A stretch of DNA of 64,000 bases from assembly GCA_017893485.1 (NCBI GenBank), contig CM030366.1:48048283-48112282 (forward strand). Direction: 5' to 3'. The stretch comes from Hemerocallis citrina (taxonomy: Eukaryota > Streptophyta > Magnoliopsida > Asparagales > Asphodelaceae). This document shows positions 36,131-48,025 of the stretch, piece by piece (the first letter of the stretch is position 1; the number at the start of each line of letters is the position of its first letter). The position numbers and the translations under genes were made by a program. The notes under the pieces are model-generated. The model saw only the letters and a list, made by a program, of their open reading frames with translations. It was not told the origin of the DNA and ran no database searches.

Positions 36131-39100
36131 TGTAACCCCTATTTTTCGTTTTTTGTATTTTTGGTATATTTTTCTTCTTTCTTGAGTATTTATACTCTTC
36201 TTATATTTTGGACCGTATATTGGAGTTGTTTTCAATATATATTCATCTTGTTCATTTTTTATCTTCTTGTGATTGATTTTTCTGTTCCTTGATTTGTTCT
36301 TGATCGTTATTATTGTTTTCACTTTTTATTTGGTTCTCGTTCTCTTATTTTGTTCTTGGGTGCTCGTGGTGTTTTTGTTGCTAATCCCATTGCTATTCAT
36401 ATTGCTTTTGATCCCTAATTAACTACCAAAGTCAAATTAGCCTACAAATCCTATTTTTAAATCCTATACAACTCCTAATTGGACCTACTTCTATTCAAAC
36501 TCCTACTAAACCCAGTACCCAATACCCAATACCCACAACCCTATATCTCTAACCCTAAAATCCAAAACCATATATAAACTAAACCCTCACCTCTCCCCTA
36601 CAAAAACCCTAACCCCCGATCCTCTCCTTCCCTGTTGCGCCGTTAACCCCGATCAACACCCTAAACCCATCCCGACTGCACCTTCCCTCTTTCGACACCC
36701 TAGTCGCCATTACCCCATCACGCCGAGCATCCCCATCGTCCATCTCTCCTGCTCCTCCCCATTCTCCGACGTCGCTAGCAGGAGCAGCAGCAACATCAGC
36801 ACTTGGCCGCATCGCCGCTGTCGTGCCCACTCCCGACTGCTCTTTCTCTCTCTCTCTCTCTCTCTCTTGGTTTTGCTCGTGCATGGAGTTGCACGTGGAT
36901 TGCTTGGTTCGTGGTTTTTGTTCGTGAGTTTTGTTCGTTGCCGGGATCCATTTCCGTTATTCTTGGTGTTCGTTTCGTCATTGGTTAAGGCAAGTAACTC
37001 GTACTCAATTCCTTTATATGATACAAGTCATACATTCCGCTTGTAGTGTAGTGGGTTCTAGAGACAACTCGTGTGTGATTTATTTTGATGAGTATTGTCT
37101 TTATAGTGCTATTTGACAATAGTTGCCTCACGACACAAATTTGACATGAAACAACTTAGGTTTTGACCATTCTTGATGTGATTATTTTATGAGATGATTA
37201 TGAGAATTGGTGTGTTTGTTTGGATTCATGTGATATACTTGTTGTGGACATTCTATATACCCTATTTCATGTTGTTTGGACACTTAGTAGACTTTATAAC
37301 ATGTTTGAATGTGTTTGGAACGAGTTTCGTATGTTGTATGTTGATTTGTTGTTAAAAGGAAAATCCGTATTTTGTCAGTGATCTGTTTTGATTGGTATTT
37401 TTGACCATATTAAGGTCAGAATCTTAACTTCAGTATTCAACATGATTTTTAGAGAAATCTGTCTTCTTTACAAATTTTCTGACCTTGATCGATTTCTTTT
37501 CGTATGTGTGAGATATGATTGTTTTACTACAGATGTGTATTTTTTTTCCAGATTTCATTTTTTGATGATTTCGATGACTAAACTATTTTGATACTAGTGC
37601 TAATCATATTATTTTGATCTGAAATTTTGCACAGTGTTTCTATACCTATTTAGGGATTACCCAGAATTTTGGTGGATTTTATTGTTGAGTTTTATATACC
37701 ATTTCATGATTGTTTGTAAAAACTATACTTGCTGGATTTTGCTCGCTGTTCTGAAAAGATTTGTATTTTCACCCTAATTCCTTTTCCTGTATGGAAAATA
37801 TTTATTAAATATGAAAGTTAGTTTATTTTGTCTATTTTCATCTCCCTTTGGTAGATTTGGATTTCGTTTTACAGTTTGCGAGATATTACAGTTTTCTTAC
37901 AGCAGTGTTGGGAATTCCAGATTTGCCAAACAATCGTTTCTTAATGTTTTTCAGATTTTTGTTGGCTAAACTAATCCTACTAGAAAATTATGAAACTTTA
38001 TATTATGATACTAGACATATAGCGGAATACTCCAGATTTTTCCTGGATTTATTTGAGGTGTATTGATGCTGCTTTTCTTACTGTGAATTTTATTTACTGA
38101 TTTCTGGCTGAACGTATTTTCTGGTTTCAAATCAGTTTTGAGTGATGTTTTTCTAAAACACTATATGACTTTTATGTATTCTCTGGATTCGGTTGGAAGT
38201 GTATTTTACAGATTCTCTGATGGATCTAGGTTTTGATATTTGTGGTAGCGGGAATCACTGTTTTAGTATTGTACTGTCGTGGGAAGTACCCTATTTTGTT
38301 CTGTTATGTGACTACCTTACCATCTGTACATGCTTATCTGCTATTCTGAACTTGTGGGTTGTTATATCATGCTATATTTACCCTGTTTCATGTACATACA
38401 CATCTGTCTGATAATAATTATAAAATGATTAAGCCGGGGTTTATGGGAAAGATTTAGTAGTGGGAAAGCATAGAAATGTGTACTTAGAAGGGGGCCCTGT
38501 ATTTCCCATATGATTATCTATTATCTGTTATTCTGTACCCTATCTACATTACCTCTTATAGGAAGGTTTAGGGAAGAAGACAACCACTAGGTTCTATCTG
38601 TCTGTTTGGATCTGTTATCTGATATCTGTCCATCTGAACCCTGAGTACACGACCCTATATGATCCCCTACAAAATCTACAGATGCAACTGTTTTGTATGT
38701 AGCAACCATGTGATAAAAGGATGACACATGCTACCTAGTTAGTAATTAATACAAGACTTATAAGAATCTGAATCAGTATCTATAACTGATATCTGAATCT
38801 ATTATCTGATTTTCTGATCATCTGATTATCTGAGTATCTGTTATCTATCTGACACTATCACTTGACACCATTATTAACACTATCTGTATATCTGTCTGCA
38901 TTCTATTTGACTTTTGACACTTAACACATGTTAGTATACCATGCTAGTTGATTTTGCTATACCATGCTATATCTGTTTCGGTATTATTTAGATTTGTAGA
39001 ATTCCATGTACTTGTATCCTGCATTACAAGCAGCCCGTAACTTGCATTGACGAGTACTTGTTTTCTTTTTCTTTCTCCTGTAATTTATTGATTGCAGATC

Positions 39101-39487
39101 TAGATGGTCATTTGCCCGATGGTATTGGAGAAATGAAACATTAGTGCTGGACTTCTTTTGCTATTATTAATATTATCTGTTGCTTTTGAACGATGTGTTT
39201 GAGTACTTGGATTTTATTTTTATTTGGGCAATGTGACCCAGGATATTAATTGTTCGGATCTGTTTATTTGAGACTATTATACTATTGGTTTTCAATTAAT
39301 TTCTGTTGGCACTTTGTTTTGTTTTCGGATATATATGTCTGTGTGAGGATGATTCTTTTGGCTTCCAACTCTGATTATTCTGAGATTTTTTGTAAGATTC
39401 TGGACAGGTTATGGATGATGCAAATCATTCACTGGGTTGAGTTGCGTATCCGTATTCCGTATTCTTTTTGGAAAGCGGGGCATGATA
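36131..39487 (+). repeat. 5' LTR of element B
   Basis: 3357 bp. TATATAAA at 36571-36578 (36571 being the box start), followed by a C-rich leader with AAACCCTAA-like motifs and a TC microsatellite (36845-36868), then a tatctg/gtctg low-complexity tract (about 38590-38900). It ends GGGGCATGATA, against GAGGCGTGACA in the 3' copy; these differences are transitions, two of them typical of cytosine deamination. ORFs inside are not genes. Confidence 0.92.
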
Positions 39488-39497
39488 AGGCTTTTAG

Positions 39498-39510
39498 TGG
39501 TATCAGAGCC
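39498..39510 (+). other. primer-binding site of element B
   Basis: TGGTATCAGAGCC, complementary to the initiator tRNA-Met 3' end, 10 bases after the LTR. Confidence 0.85.
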
Positions 39511-39671
39511 AGGTTTGGCTAATGTATTAGTTGCCTAATATGTTAGACAAGCTTGGATCGTACTGGGATCTGCACAACATTTCATCAACCACACAAAAAT
39601 ATATATATGCAAAATGAAATTTTTACCAACTCGGATCCGAATGCTGACTGTTTTGATTTTTTGTGCAGACT

Positions 39672-39747
39672 ATGGCTCGTAGGGGTTCTTCTCAGTCTCA
39701 GCCTGATCCGATTGAGGCTGTCACTATTGTGCTCGAGCGGCTGATTA
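39672..39747 (+). pseudogene. gag start of element B, cut by element D
   Basis: ATG at 39672 after a splice-acceptor-like TTTTTTGTGCAG; encodes MARRGSSQSQPDPIEAV and breaks off at the GATTA target site of D. Reading resumes in frame at 50884. Confidence 0.8.
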
Positions 39748-41468
39748 TGTAATACCCCAAATTTTCAAATAATGTTTTTAAGTTTTATAAATGAATTAAA
39801 ATGATATTTGGTGATTTAATAAATATTTTTCTAAAATTTACCTTTTTACACGGGCAAAACACGTGCAAATATTTTTTTGGGAAGTTCAAAGTTAAAATTG
39901 ATTTTTGAAAAATCATTATTTATTATTAGATATTATTTGTGAATTTTCTGGATTTTTCTGATAATTATTGGACCTATTTGCAAATAATACAAAAAGATTG
40001 ACTTTTGTGCAAAATTACCACTTGGAGTGAAAACTCCAGATTTTCAGATTTTTGAGTTGGGTATGATGCCTAGTCAACTCAGAGGAAAAGTTTTTACCTT
40101 TTTTTTAATAAATTTGGTTTAATTTGCAAGTTTTGATAAAAAAAAGGATCCTTTTGCAAATTTGCCATTTAGAAGGGGTAAAAGTGTAAATTTGTTTTCT
40201 GGCTTTTTCAAACAGTGCTGGCTGACTATTAGGTTATTTGTTTATGTTTTAAATCTCAATTAAGTTGGTTTTATTTAATTTCCAAGTATAAGGATATAAA
40301 GATGTAAAGTTATATTTAAAAGATGTACTTCGCAAATCTATTTAGAAAACCCTGAAACCTATATCCTGGCCTATTTAAAGGTGGAGTGCAGCAGCCGTCT
40401 CTTTGCTGCACAACACAAAGGGTTTTCTTATTATTAATTTCTTGGAGTTTTAAAGCGAGGATTCTTGGTTTTCTTGCGAAGGAGGATTTTTCTTATTCTT
40501 TATTTTTCTTTGGTTCTTTCTTCATAGAGGTGAGTGACTTGTGTTTGTTTTCTTATTGTTCTAAGCATGTTGTATGATATGTTTCATCTATTAGAGAGCA
40601 TGTTAGATAATGGTTTGAAGATATAATAACTTTTGATGAGTAGATGAATTAAAAAGTTGAATCTTTTCTTGAAACTATACTATTGATGATCAAAACCCTA
40701 ATTTGATGACTTGTGATTGTTAAAGAACCTAATAAGATCATGGGTACGTTACATTCCTTCATAAATTACTGTTTTGAAATGTTATATTGAGTTTTATGGT
40801 GAGCTAATGCAAAACAATTAAATAAAACCTAACCTACTATTGAGTATGTATGTATATACACTGTGTGATAAATTTTGGTATGCAACTTGATTACTCCTAG
40901 GTCATAAGTGCTTATACCCATGAATAAGTTGTTTTGTACCATGTTCTTGTTAATCTGATTGTTTCTAACAAGTCATATGTTGTAAAGGGGCACAAAGTAA
41001 GCAAAGTAGGGTTCTTTAGTGTGTGAATATGCAATACACTCTGTTTTGATAAACTTGATGAATAAACTTGATTAATACATGTCATAATTGCATAGTATTC
41101 ATGAGATAACTGATGTGGGTAGTGGGGCATGTGTATGATCAGTTGTAAGGGAGTTTTGAATGAAAAAGAATCAAATTTCAAAGGTTGGGGATGAGTATCA
41201 GTTTCCAGGTCTGAAGGTGTTTGGCCAAAACTTGGTTTTTGTGATTTCGGGTCTGAGTATCAGTATAGATCTTTGAGTTGTTTGATAACTGAGTTGATTT
41301 GAGATCTTGTGCTACTCTTTTTTGATGGATTTAAAGCTTTACCTGATGTGGGCACATCCATACACACACATGCACATTTACATTCACTGTTTTGAAGGTT
41401 TGTGATTTTGATGAAATTTTGGTTGGATTTCAATTGCTTGACACTGAGTTGAATTTAGACATTATACT

Positions 41469-41515
<47 letters not shown>

Positions 41516-41542
41516 TAGTATATATATATATATATTATATAT

Positions 41543-41587
<45 letters not shown>

Positions 41588-41589
41588 TA

Positions 41590-41630
<41 letters not shown>

Positions 41631-44246
41631 TGGATTCTTAAGGCTTAACTAACACACAAATACACTTCTGTACACATTTTCCCTTATATATGTATAACTA
41701 TTTTGAAGAATTTTTTTATGAATTTTGATGGGTTTGGCAAATATGAGGATTGAGATGATGGAATTGCTTGTGTTTAAACTTGACAATCACACTTAACAAA
41801 ATTTTGAGAGGAAATCAAGTTTTAAAGTAGAAATCTTCAATGTGTAGGTTGAGTTGTCTTTGTTTTCAAAAACTGATATATGAGTTAAGTTTATAGAATT
41901 GGTTTCTGTTGAAGCATTGAACTGGCTGAACTAAGTGTGAGTTGTCCATTGCATTCTTAATCTAATATATAAATATGTACTTATAGAATTGCCATGCTAA
42001 GAGCAAACACTGATGCTTAATTAACCTATGCATATTGATATATATTACTTGCTGTCCTTTTGAAGAATTTTGTGGAAATCTCTGTTTTGGAAATCTTGAT
42101 AGGCCTTGGGGTATTTTAATAACTCCTATATGTTATACTAGGAATGGTTAATCACCTCAGGAAATTAGAATTTGATTTTTCAAAGCCTAATTGAGTGTCA
42201 GTCGAAACCATGCACAAGTCTAACCTGGATATATGGCAGGTTACTATCCATACCTAAATGGGTACGCATTATCTTTTTCTACTCTCACTGCTCTTTGTAT
42301 TTTTCAATACTTATGTATTCTGTTACTTTCATTAACTCTATGTCTACTTCTACTCAATGAGCTGCTCGTTCTTACTTGTTATTTTTTTCATATCTTTCGA
42401 CTACTCATTCTTCATTATATTGTATTTCTTTTAACATTTCTTTATTAGTCTTGCTAGTCTCTTTATGTTTTCTCTACTTTTCTTTGGTTCATTCTTCATT
42501 AGATTAGTCACATTAGAGTAAGTATACCAATGCTTTTGAAGTCCTAATATACCTTAACAACTACCAAGTAAACGAGTCCTATGTCTTCAAATAATTGATA
42601 AGTTGTTAAGTTTTGTAGAGTATATGTTTTTCTATTTTTTTAACTACAGATACTACTCCTGCTACTTCCTGTGTATTTGCACACATGATCAATAATCCAT
42701 CTCTACACATCCCGTATGTCTGTTAAGTAGTAGTTGTAAGCGATGGGTTTTGGTAGTCTCTTTGTGTATGCATTGAATGCATTTTTACATTATACACTTA
42801 CTGCATATGCTTTCATTTCTACACCTGCATATTCTTCCACTTCAAATCAGTAAAGAGGATTTCTATAGATATATCATATATATACATATACATACTTCTA
42901 TTCACTAAAGGATCTACTTTCTCTTATAATCTGCATATGCTTTACTTCTATATAACCTGCATAGGCCTACTTCAACAAAAAGGGGATCTTCTATATATAT
43001 ATCTACACTCATACACAAACAATACGAATGATTTTTTCCTCACAGTGAATAGGTTAACAATGAAATAAATGAAGAGATTAAAATAAAAGATTTATTTTTG
43101 TATTTGTGGTTGTTTTGTGGAATTAAGTCCGGCAGGATGCACTAACTCTAGAGATGAGGATTTTTTGTGTTTTAATAATAATCAACTTAAGGACAGGCAC
43201 TAGTGGAGATGTGATGGAACTTTGGAAACGTAAGTATATGCTCCTGGTTTGTTAGTCCAATGGATGTGTTCCATCACTGTTTGTTGTTCTGTCTCGAGAG
43301 GACATTTGTATGTTCGCGTGTCAAGGGTCTGCAGGCCTATTCACGGAGCATGCAGGTTGCATTCGCGTGTCGATGGTCGGCGGACCTATTCACGGGATGT
43401 ACCTGGTGTATCTTCACGTCGAGGGCCTTGCAAGTCTATTCGTGGGGTACACAGTTAGGAGGTGATTCTCCGGTTGTTGAGCTATCTTACATGATGCTTG
43501 CGCGTCGAGGGCTGTGATGCCTATTCACGGAGTATTCTGGATCTTGTTTCCATCAGCATAGTAGGATTAGTTGCATAACAAGAGATTTAACCCTATAAAA
43601 TGGAGAACATTAAGGGCTTGCACCGGACCCATGTAGTATGGAATGCATAGAATCCGACAAGTATGCATTAGAGAGTCAGCATATTGCAATTGTGTTTACT
43701 TGACTTGGTTTTATGCATTTTGTTTCCTGTTTTCCTACACTTAACACTTAGTCTAGATTCTCTTGTTGTTTTCATGCTCTACTATTTGTTATCTTATATT
43801 CCTTGATGTTTTCATGCTTTACTTATTGTTATTTCTTATTTCATTTATTCTTGCTGTTCATGTTGTTTATGACTACGCTTTATGTTTTATTTATGTTGTT
43901 TTCTTTTGATGTCACTCACACTGTTATGGCTGACCCCTGTAGTTTTGGGGATTAGGGTTATCTCTATCCTCATGTTTTACAGGTAGGTGTCTATATCTTG
44001 GAATTTGGATGCTTGTGCTAGAAAGATAATAGAATTTATGTAAATTGTAAAAGAAAGTATTGTAAAGGAAGAATTTTTAATTCAAGGTGTTTTGTATTCC
44101 ACTGTGTTTTGTAAACAAGTGATGTAATAAAAGTTGAAATAAAAATTATCTGTGTTTTTGGCTATGTTTACTATTGCAATTGAGTTGATGCTGGGAATTG
44201 TGCCACGTATTTCTGAGATATCATGTTGGAAATTCGGGGCGCTACA
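39748..44246 (+). repeat. 5' LTR of element D
   Basis: Starts TGTAATACCCC and ends GCGCTACA. It has an acacgggcaaaacacgtgc motif near its start, a long (TA)n tract at 41466-41636 with inverted ctacctata/tataggtag inserts, a reiterated cassette (43290-43500) and the conserved block at about 43603-43650. Relative to the 3' LTR it lacks two segments (counterparts of about 48880-49050 and 49650-49740). Confidence 0.93.
41466..41636. repeat. (TA)n tract with inverted repeats
   Basis: Alternating TA broken by ctacctata, its inverse tataggtagtata, and ctacctata again. The 3' LTR has only a simple (TA)n at about 47973-48023, so this copy expanded by inverted duplication. Confidence 0.85.
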
Positions 44247-44251
44247 GAGAT

Positions 44252-44263
44252 TGGTATCAGAGC
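44252..44263 (+). other. primer-binding site of element D
   Basis: TGGTATCAGAGC, initiator tRNA-Met type, 5 bases after the LTR. Confidence 0.88.
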
Positions 44264-44485
44264 ATGCTTCAATAATAATAATTAATATGGTGAAAAAATA
44301 AACCTAGGTGTGGACATTAGAGCGTGAGTACCTAGGTGTGGATATTAGAGTGTGAGTATCACATTGAGTTAGAACATGGTGTTTTGGTTTGGGGTACGGT
44401 TCAGGTTTTGCCATAGGGTATTGATGTGAATATGAATTGTGTTGTGATGCTCTAACTTTACCCTCATTTTGCAGTATTCAGTAGA

Positions 44486-45521
44486 ATGGCAGGACCCAGG
44501 ACCAGGAATGGTGGTAATGGTGATGGGGCTGAAGGTTCCTATGGGGCAGGACTTGATCATGAGACTGAGATTGCCAGGGTGTATCAGACCTTGAATGCAT
44601 TCATGGTAGCTAATATGGCGCAGAATCAGAATCAGAATCAGAATCAGGGGGTTGGACCAGTGTTTGTTAATGCTGATCCTATCAGGCATGTTGAGTCCTT
44701 CAAGCGGATGAAGCTGCCTGTGTTTGAGGGACAGTCTATTCCAGATTGGGCTGATGATTGGATTAGACAGATGGAGACGGTCTTCGAAGTCTTGGAAACT
44801 CCAGAAGTCAATAAGGTGAAATTGGCTACGATACAGTTAGAGAAGGATGCGGGCGTTTGGTGGCAGTCGGTGAAGAGGACTCTCGGAGATCAACAAGTGA
44901 CTTGGGAGGCTTTTCTGGATGAATTCAGGGATTGTTTCTTTCTTCTGGATATTCAGAAGAGGAAGGCAACAGAATTCTTGAATCTGTGGCAAGGTAACAT
45001 GACAGTGCGTGAATATGAAACTAAGTTTGCTCAGTTGTCAAGGTATGCACCGGAGCTGATTGTGGATGAAGCAAAGAAGGCCAAGAATTTTGAGCAGGGC
45101 TTAAGGCCGAATTTGAGGTCAAAGATGATTCCATTGGGCATCAGGAGGTTTGATAAGTTGGTCAGGAGAGCAGCTATGACAGAAGAGGATATGGATCAGT
45201 TCCAAAAGAAGCAGGAGACCTAGAACAGGAGCAAGAGGCCAGCAGTTAGTCAGAGTGGGAAGGAGTTCCCAGTGAAGCAGGGCAAGTTCAGTAGGCCAGT
45301 GCAGAAGGCACCCGCAGTTCAAGGCGTGACTTGTTTCAACTATGGAGAGGCAGGTCATTATCAGGCAGCATGCACCAAGCGTCGGAAGGTACAGGTTTGT
45401 TATCAGTGTGGTCGTGAAGGGCATCTCAGACCAAACTGTCCGTAGCTGAAGAAGGATGGTGCAGGCGGAGGCAAAGTTCAGAGGCAGGGCCGATTGTTCG
45501 CATTGACTGAGGAGGATGCGG
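44486..45521 (+). pseudogene. gag of element D with two in-frame stops
   Basis: Frame from ATG 44486, 13 bases after a splice-acceptor-like CTCATTTTGCAG. N-terminus with an NQ repeat; Gag core MKLPVFEGQSIPDWADDWI … REYETKFAQLSRYAPELIVD; after TAG (45221-45223) a basic segment and two zinc knuckles, CFNYGEAGHYQAAC (second Cys replaced by Tyr) and CYQCGREGHLRPNC; TAG again at 45443-45445. Both TAGs stand where Gln fits (CAG to TAG). The frame continues to FALTEEDA and reaches a consensus 5' splice site at 45522. Without splicing it ends at a TGA six codons later. Confidence 0.88.
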
Positions 45522-45638
45522 GTAAGTCATGGATGTGATCCAGGGTGTACAAGAATTTTGAATTCATTCATTTATGTATTAAGTAAAACATTGTTTGAGA
45601 ATAAATTGGAGATTTAAGTATCGTTCTCCATGTAACAG
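45522..45638 (+). other. candidate GT-AG intron at the gag-protease junction of D
   Basis: 117 bp, GTAAGT…ATGTAACAG. Phase 1: the split codon is g|aa. Removing it would join the Gag frame to the protease frame, with 14 residues before the catalytic Asp of the DTG at 45680-45688. The unspliced frame stops at a TGA seven codons in. The equivalent position in element B also has a GT-AG interval of the same phase. Confidence 0.6.
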
Positions 45639-46104
45639 AATTTTTTTTGGTTAATGGAATAAAAGTAAAAGTTTTATTTGATACTGGTTTCTTGCATACA
45701 TTTGTGTCGCCCAATTTTTGCTTAAGTCATAGGTGTGGTACCTAAGTTGTTTCCAGGCAGAACCTTGACGGTGGCAATACCATCAGGGAAGAATTGATTG
45801 CTGATCAATATTATGTGCATTATGATATCGAGATTAGTAGGAGATTATTTGGTATTGATCTCATTGAGCTGCAAGTTTGAGGTAGCTTTTCTTGGTCATG
45901 TCCATTCTAAGGATGGAGTGGCCACGGATCCTCAGAAGGTTGAAGCAAATTGAGGAAGGTCAGAAATCAAATGCAGAGATTCAGAAGTTGTTGCAGCATG
46001 GTTCGAAGGCAAATTATCAGAGTTGCGCAGCGGGAGCTACTTGGGAGCCGAAGGATCGCTTGCGGAAGGTTTTTCATGAACTTTTGTATGATTGTTCTCT
46101 TTGA
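45639..46104 (+). pseudogene. protease start and pol remnants of element D
   Basis: 45639-45720 encodes the protease N-terminus (FFLVNGIKVKVLFDTG … TFVSPNF). 45882-45950 encodes VAFLGHVHSKDGVATDPQKV, the end of an RT palm/connection. 45951-46090 resembles the linker before integrase (QKSNAEIQKLLQ; DRLRKVFHELL). RT core, RNase H and the integrase catalytic core are absent: several kb of pol have been deleted. Confidence 0.7.
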
Positions 46105-46243
46105 TTTGGTTGTATTACATTTGTTAGATTATATTCTCTTGTGTGATTGCAGTTCTTAAACTATGTTTCCGTTTATGAGATTTCAATTCCTTTTGTTTAT
46201 TTTGTTTGGATCCTATTAGTAGTAGTTCTGAGGACAGAACTAT

Positions 46244-46259
46244 TCTATGGAGAGAGTGA
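46244..46259 (+). other. polypurine tract of element D
   Basis: ATTCTATGGAGAGAGTGA region ending directly at the 3' LTR start. Confidence 0.6.
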
Positions 46260-47970
46260 TGTAATACCCCAAATTTTTAAATAATGTTTTTAAGTTTTAT
46301 AAATGAATTAAAATGATTTTTGGTGATTTAATAAATATTTTCTGAAATTTTCCTTTATACACTTGCAAAACACTTGCAAATGTTTTTTTGGGAAGTTCAA
46401 AGTCAAAAATTATTTTTTGAAAAATCATTATTTATTATTAGATATTATTTTTGATTTTTCGGGATTATTCTGATAATTATTGGAACTATTTTCAAATATT
46501 ATAAAAAGAAGGGACTTTTGTGCAAAATTACCACTTGGAGTGAAAACTCCAGATTTTCGGATTTTTGAGCTGGGTATGATGCCTAGTCAACCCAGAGGAA
46601 AAGAGTTTACCTTTTGTTCTAATAAATTTGGTTTATTTTGCAAGTTTTGATAAAAAAAGATCTTTTTGCAAATTTGCCATTTAGAGAGGTAAAAGTGTAA
46701 ATTCGTTTTCTGGCTTTTTCAAACAGTGCCGGCTGACTATTAGGTTATTTGTTTCTATTTTAAATCTCAATTATGTTGTTTTTATTGAATTTCCAAGTAT
46801 AAGGATATATATATGTAAAGTTATATTTAAAAGATGTACTTTGCAAATCTATTTACAAAACCATAAAACCTATATCCCGGACTATTTAAAGGTGGAGTGC
46901 AGCAGCCGTCTCTTTGCTGCACAACACAAAGGGTTTTCTTATTATTATTTTTTGGTGTTTTTAAACGAGGATTCTTGGTTTTCTTGCGAAGGAGGATTTT
47001 TCTTATTCTTGATTTTTCTTCGGTTGTTTCTTCATAGAGGTGAATGACTTGTGTTTCTTTTCTTATTGTTCTAAGCATGTTGTATGAGATGTTTCATCTA
47101 TCAGAGATCATGTTAGATAATGGTTTGAAGATATAATAAACTTTGGTGAGTAGATGAATTAAAAAGTTGAATCTTTTCTTGAAACTATAGTATTGATGAC
47201 CAAAACCCTAATTTGATGACTTGTGATTGTTAAAGAACCTAATAAGATCATGGGTACATTACATTCCTTCATAAATTACTGTTTTGAACTGTTATATTGA
47301 GTTGTATGGTGAGCTAATGCAAAACAATTAAATAAAACCTAACCTACTGTTGAGTATGTATGTATATACACTTTATGATAAATTTTGGTGTGCAACTTGA
47401 TTGCTCCTACGTCGTAAGTGCTTATACCCATGAATAAGTTGCTTTGTACCATGTTCTTGTTAATCTGATTGTTTATAACAAGTCATATGTTGTAAAGGTG
47501 CACAAAGTAAGCATAGTAGGGTTCTTCAGTGTGTGAATATGCAATACACTCTGTTTTGATAAACTTGATGAATAAACTTGATTAATACATGTCATAATTG
47601 CATAGTATTCATGAGATAACTGATGTGGGTAGTGGGGCATGTGTATGATCAGTTGTAAGGGAGTTTTGAATGAAAAAGAATCAAATTTCAAAGGTTGGGG
47701 ATGAGTATCAGTTGTCTAAAGGTGTTTGGCCAAAACTTGGTTTTTATGATTTCGTGAAGTTTTCGATAGATCTTTGAGTTGTTTGATAACTGAGTTGATT
47801 TGAGATCTTGTGCTACTCTTGTTTGATGGATTTAAAGCTTTACCTGATGTGGACACATCCATACACACACATGCACATTTACATTCACTTTTTTGAAGGT
47901 TTGTGATTTTGATGAAATTTTGGTTGGATTTCAATTGCTTGACGCTGAGTTGAATTTAGACATTATACTA

Positions 47971-48025
<55 letters not shown>

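Noticed and set aside
36796..36988. Arg/Glu repeat ORF across a TC microsatellite
   Set aside because: Product of the (TC)n run in the B leader.
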